64,000 bases of DNA from positions 20,872,955 to 20,936,954 of the forward strand of contig NC_088305.1 of assembly GCF_032854445.1 (NCBI RefSeq), written 5' to 3'. Below the pieces are notes generated by a model. That model was not told where the DNA came from, did no database searches, and was given only the letters and a program-made list of their open reading frames with translations. Source of the stretch: Liolophura sinensis. Its lineage: Eukaryota > Mollusca > Polyplacophora > Chitonida > Chitonidae. Below, piece by piece: positions 13,028 through 23,640 of this stretch. The stretch's first letter is position 1, and each line of letters begins with the position of its first letter. The position numbers and the translations under genes are program-made.

Positions 13028-14209
13028 TGATCGCGTTTTAAGAGTAAAATACATGTACATTCACCGTTGCGAGTTTAGCATCTGCAGTGCTTTATAATGG
13101 CCTGAAGATGGCATGTAAATCTGACGAAGAATTTAGGCATGGTGGTGTGTTTGTTCCACTCAGTGTTAAACATCCGTTTTAATTTGTGGTTTTGCTTATT
13201 TTGAAAACGGGTCTCACTATTATGGACGCGGAACACCCCTGTACAGGGTATTATTGTTAGATGTTATTTCATGGCCGTGTCTCACCGTGGTCCATATTGA
13301 TGTCTTACAACACAAGAAGGCTATGCCTACGAAACGAGAAGCAACACCAGGTCCCAATTCCTCAAAGACATCAGTGATTTGTGTCCAGATTCATTATTTA
13401 TTCATAATTAGTTACCCCTGTATATATTGTTAAATTGAATGTAAACTATTGAAAAAATGTTCAATAATCTGAGTAATATGGCACTTAAAATCACTAGATA
13501 ATGAAGCTGGTTTCATGCATTTTTACCGCAACACTCGGTAGTTTACGTTATACCCTCATTTAGTTCAGTGTTGAGTGGCAAGCATATCGAATTTCTCCAC
13601 GAAATTGTTTGCTTTCTGCTTACGTTTGTAAAAAGAGGTAGTTGAAGAGCCCTGGAATTCGGTTTTTCAAGTTTCCAGGTGATTTGGGTCTCAGGTAGGC
13701 GTATATTTACTGCAAAAGAAGAAAAGATTTTGTACTCCCCGATTACAATCGTATTTGCTTTCGGCAATTTACAGCTGAAAGCTGGTACAGGAATACAGCT
13801 GAATTTACACAACGGCGCCTGCACACTGTACTTATAAAATACTATTAACTTAACTGAAAAGCATCCTATATGTATTTATACTTTGCACGACTCTATTCCG
13901 AATGCCGACAATAACATGCACCGGTATCTATAGTGAAGCGGACAGAGGGAAAGAATTGTAAATAAATATTAAATCTTAAAATAAACACACGAGATGATCA
14001 GTGTAACACTGGGTAAAGCTATAGCTTATCAGCCATAACATTGCCAGTGCGGTTGAAAATGCCTGGACAAAGATCAAATTCGACGTCTGAAAACTCGGCA
14101 TCTGAAGTCAGGCCAGAGATATCAGTATCATATATCGGAATTTCAAGGTCTTCCACTATGGGTTCAAATTGATAAGGCAGTATATTTGCTTCTGAGTAGC
14201 AAGAATAGC

Positions 14210-14388
14210 AAGGTCGTAAGTGGGAAGGTCTTCCAGCAAACTGCGGATGGTCGTGGGCTTCTACCTGGCTCTGCCCGGTTTTCTCGATCCATAATGCTGG
14301 CCACCGTAGCATGAGTGAAACGTTCTTTAAGAGTGCGGCGTAAAACCCCAATCAAACCCCAATCAAATAATTAAATAAATAAATATCA
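14210..14388 (+). mobile_element. SINE 3' half (copy 1; copy 2 at 42124-42302)
   Basis: GTGGGAAGGTCTTCCAGCAA through GCGGCGTAAAACCCCAATCA and an AATTAAATAAATAAATA tail; head lost or unrecognisable. Confidence 0.8.
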
Positions 14389-14904
14389 CCGCATGCTACC
14401 GGCGAAGCGACGAGGCAGCGAGATTAGCAATAATGTAATGTAAACGAGATGCCAGTGAGTTTCACTCGAGAGTACATTTCACTACACATATGGCGACGTC
14501 GTTTGTAACACCATTAAAATGTGGAATACGTGTCAATAAATCTGACTTAATCTAAACCAGCATTCTTGACTAAATAAGTAAATAAATAAATATGTTACGT
14601 TTAATTAACTCTCACTTGAACGTTGGTGGTTATGGGCTCAATGAAACCGGAGCAATCGTGGTAAACCATCGACCTTTAGCAAGTCACTGACGAACTACCC
14701 ACATATAATAGATGTATACAATATTTGTGGAAGACAATTGCCTTATCCTCAACGAACATTAGTCTGCACAAACGGCTACATGAGAGTGACCAACGACTTA
14801 GTGTCGCCAATGCCATCCAAGCTGTGAGAAGCGGAGGGTCTGTCCAACCAGCACCTATTGTATATAAGGTACATATATGGATTGTGAAGAATAAGTTCAA
14901 ATTA

Positions 14905-16180
14905 GGTTAGGTTTCATTAACGTTTGGGACAGCTAAGATTAGATTTGAACTATGGCTAAGTTAGGGTTAGGATAAGGTTAGGTTATGGTCAGACAAGGGT
15001 TATGTTAGGGTTAGACTAGAGCTAGGTTAGGGTTAATTTAGGGTTAGTTAGAGATAGATTATGGTTATGTCAGGATTAGACTAAGGCTAGGCTAGGGTTA
15101 TGTTTGTGTTAAACTACGGTTAGGGTTATGTTTGGGTAAACTCCGGTTAGGGTTAGGGTTAGACTAGGGTTATGTCAGGGTCAGACTAGGGCTAGGTTAG
15201 GGTTATGTTTGGGTAAACTACGGTTAGGGTTAGGGCTAGACTAGGGTTATGTTAGGGTTAGACTAGGGCTAGGTTAGGGTTATGTTTGGGTAAACTACGG
15301 TTAGGGTTAGGGCTAGACACGGGTTATGTTAGGGTTAGACTAGGGCTAGGTTAGGGTTATGTTTGTGTTAAACTACGGTTAGGGTTAGGGCTAGACACGG
15401 GTTATGTTAGGGTTAGACTAGGGCTAGGTTAGGGTTATGTTTGGGTAAACTACGGTTAGGGTTAGGGCTAGACTAGGGTTATGTTAGGGTTAGACTAGGG
15501 CTAGGTTAGGGTTATGTTTGGGTAAACTACGGTTAGGGTTAGGGTTAGACACGGGTTATGTTAGGGTTAGACTAGGGCTAGGTTAGGGTTATGTTAAACT
15601 AAAGCTAGATTAGGGCTATGTTAGAGTAGAGCTAGGTTAGAGTTAATTTAGGTTTAGTTAGAGTTAGATCGGGGTACATCAGGATTAGACTAGGGCTAGG
15701 TTAGGGTTATGTTTGGATTAAACTACGGTTAGGGTTAGGGTTATGTCAGGGTTAGACTAGGGCTAGGTTAGGGTTATGTTTGGGTAAACTACGGTTAGGG
15801 TTATGGTTAACTAGGGTTATGTCAGGGTCAGACTAGGGCTAGGTTAGGTTTATTTTTGGGTAAACTACGGTTAGGGTTAGGGCTAGAATAGGGTTATGTT
15901 TGTGTTAAACTACGGTTAGGGTTATGTTTGGGTAAACTACGGTTAGGGTTATGGTTAGACTAGGGTTATGTCAGGGTTAGACTAGGGCTAGGTTAGGTTT
16001 ATTTTTGGGTAAACTACGGTTAGGGTTAGGGCTAGACTAGGGTTATGTTAGGGTTAGACTAGAATTAGGTTGGGGTTATGTTAGACTAGAGCCACGTTAG
16101 GGTTAATTTAGGGTTAGTTAGAGTTAGATCAGGGTTATGTCAGAGTTAGACTAGGGCCAGGATAGGTTTATATTTGGGTT
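14905..16180 (+). repeat. Telomere-like TTAGGG-derived higher-order repeat (copy 1)
   Basis: GGTTAGGGTTAGGG motifs mixed with GACTAGGGCTAGG, GGTTATGTTTGGGTAAAC and GTCAGGGTTAGAC. The marker GTTTGGGTAAAC recurs at 15207, 15284, 15361 (variant), 15439 and 15516, a 77-78 base higher-order unit. Too far from pure (TTAGGG)n to be a working telomere. Confidence 0.9.
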
Positions 16181-16244
16181 ACTACGCCACCGACCTTTTT
16201 GTCAGATATATAGCAAACGTCTTGACTTCAAGCCAAAAGTGAAA

Positions 16245-16300
16245 CAACGAGAGCTGGGTTCGAACACGCGACCTCACTGCTGAGTCAATACTTCATGGAA
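16245..16300 (-). other. tRNA-like relic (copy 1; copy 2 at 44163-44218)
   Basis: On the minus strand CAGCAGTGAGGTCGCGTGTT CGAACCCAGC resembles a tRNA T-arm with B box. No acceptor stem can be paired. A partner scrap (CAAACGTCCTGACTTAAAGC) at 59468 suggests a second SINE family. A similar B box lies at 17108-17118. Confidence 0.35.
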
Positions 16301-16606
16301 CAGCAACCTTTACATGTACCTACATGGGGAAACAATGAAACAAATGTGGGTAAAAAGATCTTGAGTTGTCTCAAGAGCTTACATTTGATGTTTATTTCTG
16401 GTTCTGAAAAACATGAACTAAAGCACAGTGTTGAAGATTGCGAAAAGTCACAAAACAGCAATCAACTACACAAAGTCACTAAACAACGGTCAACTTTCAA
16501 AAGTAAAACAGCAGTTTTCTGCCAAAAAAAGCAAACTCCATTATTTCAATTGGCCACATGTTTCACACAACACCTTCTTATCTCAGCCAAACTTCTTCGC
16601 TCATAA

Positions 16607-16901
16607 TCAACCAGGAAACACATATGGTGACTTGGACCCCGCCTTCCTCCTGTTTGATTGATGGTTTTGGGCGCGGCTTTGGGTATGGGCGTGGTCAGCG
16701 CTATCAAATGGCATAAGCAAGCCTGGGACGGTCTCACCGACCACTTCCTTGACCTCGTACTTGGGGTAAGCCTTCCATATGCAGTCCTGGGTGGGGGTGG
16801 GACCGTGGTACATGAAGTGCATTCTTTCACATCCACGGTGGGAGCAGTAGGCGTAATGCTCGTGCCTCGGGTACTTTGCTTTTACGTTAAAAAATAAAAT
16901 C
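16607..16901 (-). CDS. Duplicate of CEMIP-like terminal exon w16 (copy 1, orphan)
   Basis: Matches 44525-44819, including acceptor TTTTACAG and the TGA stop; AATAAA on the minus strand at 16391-16396. With w14' and w15' it forms a complete alternative 3' end about 28 kb downstream of the first. No disabling change seen. Confidence 0.8.
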
Positions 16902-17482
16902 CTGTAAAACAATTGGGATAATAACTATATACCGGGAGATGTAGCAGCGCGTTTTGCTGTATGACTTCCTTTTCTCACTGTTGTACCTATTCAACGTCTA
17001 TCATGCCTGTGATATATATTCAAAACAAAGACAAGGCTAAGCAACACCCCAGAAAAAAAGCGCATCTTGACATAAAATCATACTGAACCCTGGAAAGTGA
17101 TGGATTCGAACAGGTCACCTCATTAATATTGCTGAGCTTAGTGGAAATCTATTGTATTCCCCTAATGTATTTGACCTAGGGTATGAGACGACTTTTCACA
17201 GGTGCCCATCACCTCTCATCACCTCACTACTATCGAGGTCCTGTTTTTAAATTCACATCGAAGGTATAACAGCCTTAGCGTTACCGCGTTGGGATGTTAT
17301 TCTATGATCTAATAGTATTTGATTCTGTGACATTACAGAATGTGAATCATTAACCTCACAGAATTTGACTCCATGACCTAATAGAAGATTGACGGATTAC
17401 ACAAAGGTGTTCAGATCGTATGACAAACACATAATTTTCTGTTGTGACGCTGCTGCAGTGCATGCCTGATACATGTTATTTA

Positions 17483-17583
<101 letters not shown>

Positions 17584-17604
17584 CAAGTATATACAAGTTT
17601 CCTA

Positions 17605-17821
17605 TGTACAGGTATTTATTTCATTGGTGTTTCACGCCGTTGTCAAAGAATGTTGGCTTCGTATCCGATCGTACGTGTCGTAGTGTCAGCAACCTGCAGA
17701 TGGTCGTTTCTTCCCCCCGCGCTCTGCCATGTTTCCTCACAACATGTTGCTGCCTGTCGTCGTATAAGTGAAATACTCTTGAGAACGACCACCGTAAAGC
17801 AACGATCAAATAAATAAATAC
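17605..17821 (+). mobile_element. SINE body with an inverted scrap in front (copy 1; copy 2 at 45523-45739)
   Basis: A reverse-oriented end (TTATTTCATTGGTGTTTCAC) is followed within about 60 bases by a forward body (TCAGCAACCTGCAGATGGTC to CGATCAAATAAATAAATAC). Sits between the (TA)n tract and exon w15/w15'. Confidence 0.75.
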
Positions 17822-17925
17822 GATGATTTGTATTTTCTTTGACCCCTATACTGTATCATGGGCTTATTCAGAATGCCGATCAAATAAATAAATATACAAC
17901 TGACAATAATGGCAAGATAACATAC

Positions 17926-18099
17926 CCAGTCTCAGCGTCGTGATAATACTGGTCATCTTGGTCGTATATCTCTTGCATCGATGCTCCTTCAAAGTATCGC
18001 AGAGTCTCGATTATCTCCCCTTTGTCGTTCTCCAGCTCCCAGAAAACGTTAAAATCGTGCAATGCTTTGATGCATATCCCGACCGTTAAGAAATCATCC
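17926..18099 (-). CDS. Duplicate of CEMIP-like exon w15 (copy 1, orphan)
   Basis: Matches 45844-46017 with intact acceptor TTTCTAG and donor GTATGT and no stop in frame. The intron towards w14' holds a SINE 5' fragment (18139-18236), as in copy 2. Confidence 0.8.
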
Positions 18100-18138
18100 C
18101 TAGAAACAAAACGTACAGATTTTAGAAAGGCGATTTAA

Positions 18139-18236
18139 CTTGCCAGTGCGGCGCAATGACGCAGGAACCTTTCACCAATGCGGTCACTATAGGTTCAAGC
18201 CCAGCTCGTGCTTGCTTCTTCTAGGGCCGCAAGTTG
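18139..18236 (+). mobile_element. SINE 5' fragment (copy 1; copy 2 at 46057-46154)
   Basis: GCGCAATGACGCAGGAACCT, then B box GGTTCAAGCCC and GCTTGCTTCTTCTAGGGCC. 3' body absent. Intronic between w14 and w15 in both copies. Confidence 0.75.
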
Positions 18237-18580
18237 CGAGAACCGGATTCAAAATAGTTTCAGGTCATTCCGAAGACTTTATGCAAGATTGGTTGCTTCG
18301 GGATCAGTATATTGTGACTGGGTGGTGTGCCATGTCTGGTGTCTACGGCTGGATACTTTACAGTATACTTTGACAGTATGGACTGTCACAGTATAACCGC
18401 AACTAAGAAGACTATTTTGAACTATTTTGAAATTTTAGAAGAATTTGAAAAATCAAGATGACCTCCAAACCAGTCCAGCAAAGATAGCAATTCTCTAGTC
18501 AGTCAAGGGAGCGAGGCACATTGGGAAATACGCTGATTAAGTCTACAAAAGAATTACTTTAAATATAAAACTGTACTTAC

Positions 18581-18798
18581 TCATCAAAGACGACCGGGTA
18601 GAAGGTGATGTCGTGGGGGAGGCTCCATCCCCAACTCATCATATAGCCCTTGTTCCGGATAACGTTAGGGTGGAACTCCGTTCTCATGTCCGCTCCTTTA
18701 CCTACGGGGATGCCATCCAGCTCTAATGGGCTCCCGGGCACTTCATTCCTCCAGACCCTCATTTGCTGATATTTCCCCACGTCGGCTCGCACGAATAG
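18581..18798 (-). CDS. Duplicate of CEMIP-like exon w14 (copy 1, orphan)
   Basis: Same splice sites and open frame as 46499-46716, shifted by 27918 bases. Reads Arg and Gly where copy 2 has Lys and Glu. No copies of w1-w13 precede it; the sequence on its upstream side turns into a Tc1/mariner end 70 bases away. It could still be joined to the main gene by long-range splicing, or be dead. Confidence 0.8.
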
Positions 18799-18867
18799 CT
18801 AACGGAAAAAACGGAGCTATTTTTAAAAATGCAATTTGGTGGTACTTTCTCGCTTGTTTCGATTATA

Positions 18868-20160
18868 TACTATCCAAAAAAAGAAACGCATAACCCGGTT
18901 TTTTGCGGAGGTGATGCAGTCTTTTCAATTATGCATAACTAAATAAGAATTGCTATTCTGCAAATATTTTTTTTACACAGATTAAGGAAGGGTCCATATC
19001 TAGACAACAAGGCATCAACTTGAGGTAAGACACTCACAATGAGTCTCCCACTTGAGTGGAATGTCAGTATCTGTTGTGACCACCACGGGCACGAATAACA
19101 GTTCTGACACGCCTTGTCATGGACTGGATGAGACGCTGGATAGAGGCCTGGGGAATGTTCTGCCACTCCTCCTGCAAACATGCAACTTGCTCTTGAAGCG
19201 TTTGGGGTTGAGGTTGACGTTGGCGTAGACGTCGATCAAGTTCATCCCACAAATGCTCAATTGGGTTAAGATCCGGGGAACGGGACGGCCAGGGTAGCAC
19301 ATTTACATTGTTTTCGGCGAGGAAGTCCCTTGTGACACGTGCCGTGTGCGGTCTGGCGTTGTCCTGCTGGAACTACTCCCGCTGAACGTCAATGACAGGT
19401 AAGAGGTGTGGCTGCAGGATGGTGTCTCGGTAGCGTACGGCCGTAAGATTTCCCTGAACGTGGACAAGATTTGTACGACCAGTATACGATATTGCTGCCC
19501 ACATCATCACACTCCCTCCACCAAATCTGTCCACTTGGCGTACGCAGTTAGGGGCATAACGTTCGTGAGCACGTCTGCAAACCCGGTTTCTACCATCACG
19601 TCTCTGCAATAGGAATCTGGACTCATCACTGAACCAAATGCGTAGATTCCATGCAGTCACGTTGTTACACCATCGGAGGCGATTGGCGCGATGGTGAGGA
19701 CGCAGCACGATCCCAACATAGGGCCTCCTGGCTCTCAGTCCATGTTCCCTCAGCCTGTTCCGCACTGTCTGACCTGATATCCTCCTCAGTCCCGGTATGC
19801 TGGCTGCTGTGCTTTCAGTTGTAGCACAACGGTCACACAAATGGAGGACCCTTATGTAGCGATCTTGGGCTGCTGTAGTGACACGTGGTCGACCTGAACG
19901 CCGACGGTCATTTGTTGTCCCAGTATTGATGTAGCGGGCAGAAAGCCGTTAAATCGTGCTCTGGCTGACGTGTAGACGCCTAGAAATGGACAATTGGGAC
20001 TCTCCAGCTTGAAGTCTTCCAATGCCAATATTTCTTGTGGCAGTGTCAAGACGTGGCTTGTTGAATCAGCTTGAAAACACCACTTGAAAGACGCCGATTT
20101 CCGGCCCGAAGTTGCGGTTTTATAGTCACACACTGCATGCTTTCCATGAAAATATGTCAA
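18868..20160 (-). mobile_element. Tc1/mariner-type element, one end truncated
   Basis: Begins at a TA with terminal repeat CTATCCAAAAAAAGAAACGC (18870 onward) and carries a Tc1-type transposase relic on the minus strand. No inverted copy of that terminal repeat is visible beyond 20060, so the far end is lost or too diverged. Its near end coincides with the right boundary of duplication copy 1. Confidence 0.85.
19064..20059 (-). pseudogene. Tc1/mariner transposase pseudogene (DD34E type)
   Basis: One 996-base frame, near the usual ~340-codon length. It shows an N-terminal helix-turn-helix (GRLQAGESQLSISRRLHVSQ), then GRPRVT, then the catalytic D of WFSDESRF, the D of QQDNARPH, and the E of SPDLNPIEHLWD with 34 residues between the last two. 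It is broken in three places: an AAG where the start ATG is expected (20057-20059), an in-frame TAA in the helix-turn-helix region (STI*RL), and a TAG just before FQQDNARPH (QRE*FQQ). No frameshift was needed to read it, so decay is recent. Confidence 0.92.
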
Positions 20161-21897
20161 ACTATTTAATCTGCATCGAACTAGTTCATTGCGGTTTGTG
20201 AATAAACGCCACTGATCGAAGAAATTTAGCTATGTAGTGACAATGTGAGATTTGTGACGCAATCTTGTTGGCGCGAGAACTAAGATTAAGGTATCTCTTT
20301 CTACTAAATGTTCACCACAAAAATGGTGCAGCCAAGTTGCCCTAGGATCTATCTCTGGTAAGGCATACCTTTTATTGTAGCTATATGTGTTGTCCGATTG
20401 GATCACATAGAGATCCGTCTTTCAAAACCGCATGAACAGTAATTCAATCATGTAGACAAGTACGGACATGAATTTAAACCCTCTTCAGCCACTTTTTTTA
20501 CGATTGCTATGTATACTGTGTTTCGAATATGAGCATATAGATTTATCTATATCATAAATAAGTCATTGTATGTAGACCACGGGTGTCTTTAAACTCTGTA
20601 CTGCCTGTTTCCAATCTACAGTTTCCCTAATTACTTATCTTTTTTCTGGGTATACATGTGTGCTACCCGCCCTACCTTTTTTCAGTAGAGTAACACTTAC
20701 ATATAGTGAGCTTATACAGTGCCTGTTGGACCGGAGAACCACACATATTTAGGTCAAATATACATTTAAACTTATACAATTTCTCGCACGTTTGCAAGGT
20801 GTTCATTCAAGCACATTCTGAAGGCATTATTCTGTGTGGACTGATAAAATTATACTTTTTGCGAAACCCTAAAATTGGCCAATCCTACCAATGTTGTCTT
20901 ACAAATAAAATTATCAATGTGCACAAATTCCATTGAAAGTGGATCTTTGACATGCGAAAAGGTTTCAGATACTGTCGTAAAACTGCTATATCATATCACA
21001 GTCATATACACCGACGGATACGGTGAGCAGACAGAAAGAATTTATTTAGTATGACGCGTAATGAACAAACAAATATGAATATCATCGATCTAGATTTTGA
21101 AAGAAATTTATGTTGTTTATTTCAATAAACTTATGTGCCTTACAAAATATCTGACTACTGCATGTCGATTTATGAGTAGGGTCATTGTGCGCCACTCGCC
21201 CCCCTCCCCTCCACCCTCATGCTTGGATTTATGCCCTGGCTTAAAATCAGTGTTGTAATCACTGTGAGCAAAGGAAAAATCAAATTAAAAAAAAAAGGGG
21301 AACAAACAAATATAAAGAAATATAAATCCAGAACGCTTTTTAGCCTCCAGTTCGTGCTGTTGGAGGTTTGCTGTAAAGTATACTCAGAATTACATCACAT
21401 GGTGACAGGGTCCTGACTCGTCGATCAGTTCGGAGGAAAACCTTGACAACCAATACAAACTGCGCATGTTCAACCTATCGGTAGCCTAATATCAGGTCCC
21501 AGAGAGAAAAGTGAACTGATCGTTTGCCCCGGACTCGTACCTTGTCCTCAGGCTGCAGTCTATTGCCATTTACTTAAATGTTGCCGTTCAGTTGTGCTGA
21601 GCAATCCCTAAATAAAGCAAATCCTAAATCCTCTTATTAATAAACTTGTTGCTGACTTGTGTTTGAGACAATTTTGGCATAATATTGAAAATGGAGGTGG
21701 TAGATAACGGAATTTTTTACTTTAGAGTCTGATACCCGACTGGAGTATTGGAGGCTGCAGCGGGATATCAAACATATATATATCGAATTCTTGTGTCGTT
21801 TCCATTTGTGTAATTTTTTGTTGACAGAAAATGAAATCCCATGACACTGAAGTTACTTGGACGCTTACTCTAACAGACGAGACCTTCTTGATCATCT
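20160..21897. other. No feature recognised
   Basis: Unique AT-rich sequence beyond the Tc1 relic, with a C-rich stretch at 21200-21215. No exon, repeat or RNA signal found. Confidence 0.6.
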
Positions 21898-22143
21898 CGG
21901 GGCCTCCGTGGCTCAGTCGGTTAGCGCGCTAGCGCAGCGTAATGACCCAGGAGTCTCTCACCAATGCGGCCGCTGTGAGTTCAAGTCCAGCTCATGCTGG
22001 CTTCCTCTCCGGCCATACGTGTGAAGGTCTTGCGCATGTCGTGGGCCCTGCCCGGTTTCCACCCACCATAATGCTGGCCGCCGTCGTATAAGTGAAATAT
22101 TCTTGAGTACGGCGTAAAACACCAATCAAATAAATAAATAAAT
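21898..22143 (+). mobile_element. tRNA-derived SINE, full length
   Basis: Starts GGCCTCCGTGGCTCAGTCGG with a pol III A box (TGGCTCAGTCGGTTAGCGC) and a B box (GAGTTCAAGTCC), then a conserved body (CCTCTCCGGCC; TCGTATAAGTGAAATATTC; GAGTACGGCGTAAAACACC) and an AATCAAATAAATAAATAAAT tail. The best preserved copy of the main dispersed repeat in this window. Confidence 0.92.
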
Positions 22144-22554
22144 CTTGATCAGCTCTGAGCGGTGTTGGTCAAATATACAAGAGTCAAGGAATTTTGCGGA
22201 CCTGGATAAAATGTTGAAGTATGCAAAGTAAATAATGAACACTTGAAACACAGAAAAATGATGTTAGTTAATCTTAAACTCACTTAAGTATAGGCTTGAT
22301 TTAAATCAGACGTAAAGAGTTACCTCCCCTGAATGATATATCAATCATCGCACAAATCTTGCTTTATTATTAGGATTTCTCAACGTAAGGTAAAGCGAAA
22401 TTCAATAACAATAACAGTGAGCTCTTTTTATGTCAGAAACGACTATGGGGAAAAATTCGGAACGTTTTAAGCTATTAGCACCATTAACTGCTCCTGGCTG
22501 AAATTTGAAACAAGAAAATAAAACAAATTATCGTTTCATCTTTAACAAGTGTGA

Positions 22555-22806
22555 TTGATTGTTGTTTTACGCCGTACTCAAGAATATTTCACTTATACGA
22601 CGGCGGTCAGCATTATGGTTGTTGGAAACCGGGCAGAACCCGGGGGAAACCCACGACCATCCGCAGGTTGCTGAAAGACCTTCCCACGTACGGCCGGAGA
22701 GGAAGCCAGCATAGGCTGGTCTTGAACTCACAGCGACCGCATTGGTGAGAGGCTTCTGGGTCACTACGCTGCGCTAGCGCGCTAACCGACTGAGCCACGC
22801 AGGCCC
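22555..22806 (-). mobile_element. tRNA-derived SINE, full length, inverted
   Basis: Reverse-oriented full copy. It begins with the reverse tail junction TTGTTTTACGCCGTACTCAA and ends in the tRNA-like head (AACCGACTGAGCCACGCAGG). It forms an inverted pair with 21898-22143, about 410 bases apart. Confidence 0.92.
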
Positions 22807-23239
22807 CTTAACAAGTGTGAAGTGCCAGTTGAAAAAACAGTTCAAATAACAGAAAGCTATTAAAGTTCCATGTCCCCGAACGTAATTTAAGTATTTGCAA
22901 TATTTTCAAACACTAAGATCAAATGCCAGGAGGTACTGACCTCCGGTTTTGCTCAACTGTCTCCTTAGAGGTTGTACACTTAGCTGCCCTCAGTGTTCGT
23001 GTCTTGCTCAAAACTTTATTGTCCTGCACCTGCACAAGTGGGTTCACGCAAGAAATTCTGTTTGACTGTGAAGCGAAAAGTTATCCAGAAATATTGGCAT
23101 GTTAAATAAAAATGGACTATGGCAAACTACGTATGGAACTATTCGGGAAGGAGACAGAGTTACTAGTGACTATGACCCGGTTTGCATAAAAATAATGTTA
23201 ACCTGATGGCAAATTCATCAACGTAAAGTACATATGGAA

Positions 23240-23640
23240 GAAATGTTAGTATCCTGGCAGGTGACAAAATGTTAGTATCCTTGCAGGTAGCAAAATGTTG
23301 GTATCCTGGCAGGTGACTGATTATGGCAAAAGGAAAAATGTTAGCTGCCTGGAAGTTGACAAACAGACCATGGCAGAGTGCACATGGAAAAATATTAGTA
23401 TCCTGGCAAGTGACAAAATTTTAGTATCCTGGCAAGTGACAAAATGTTAGTATCCTCGCAGGTGACAAAATGTTAGTATCCTCGCAGGTGACAAAATGTT
23501 AGTATCCTGGCAAGTGACAAAATGTTAGTATCCTGGCAGGTGACAAACAGACCATGGCAAATTACACATGGAAAAATGTTAGTATATTGGCAAGTGACAA
23601 ATAGACTAGGACAAAGTATACAGGAAAAGAATATATAAAA
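23240..23640 (+). repeat. 26 bp minisatellite, imperfect
   Basis: Core GGCAAGTGACAAAATGTTAG plus TATCCT, 26-base period at 23405-23550. Flanking units carry inserts (CAGACCATGGCAAAGT). The same words appear near 24850 and 27720-27900. Confidence 0.85.

Larger units (their letters stand above)
10707..14209. other. No gene seen apart from the minisatellite (copy 1; copy 2 at 38620-42123)
   Basis: AGTTCAGTGCAGAGGTCACT at 11265 recurs as CGTTCAGTGCAGAGGCCACT at 11991, so the 32 bp array is flanked by an imperfect ~50 base direct repeat (also TATCAGTTACACGCGC twice). No coding signal. Confidence 0.55.

Noticed and set aside
14905-16180. True chromosome end
   Set aside because: TTAGGG units are interrupted and embedded in ordinary sequence on both sides.
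16658-16897. Plus-strand frame opposite the terminal exon
   Set aside because: Antisense shadow of CEMIP-like exon w16'; the minus strand has the family motifs.
21898-22143. Functional tRNA gene in the SINE heads
   Set aside because: A and B boxes are present, but the acceptor stem does not pair and the body continues into the SINE.
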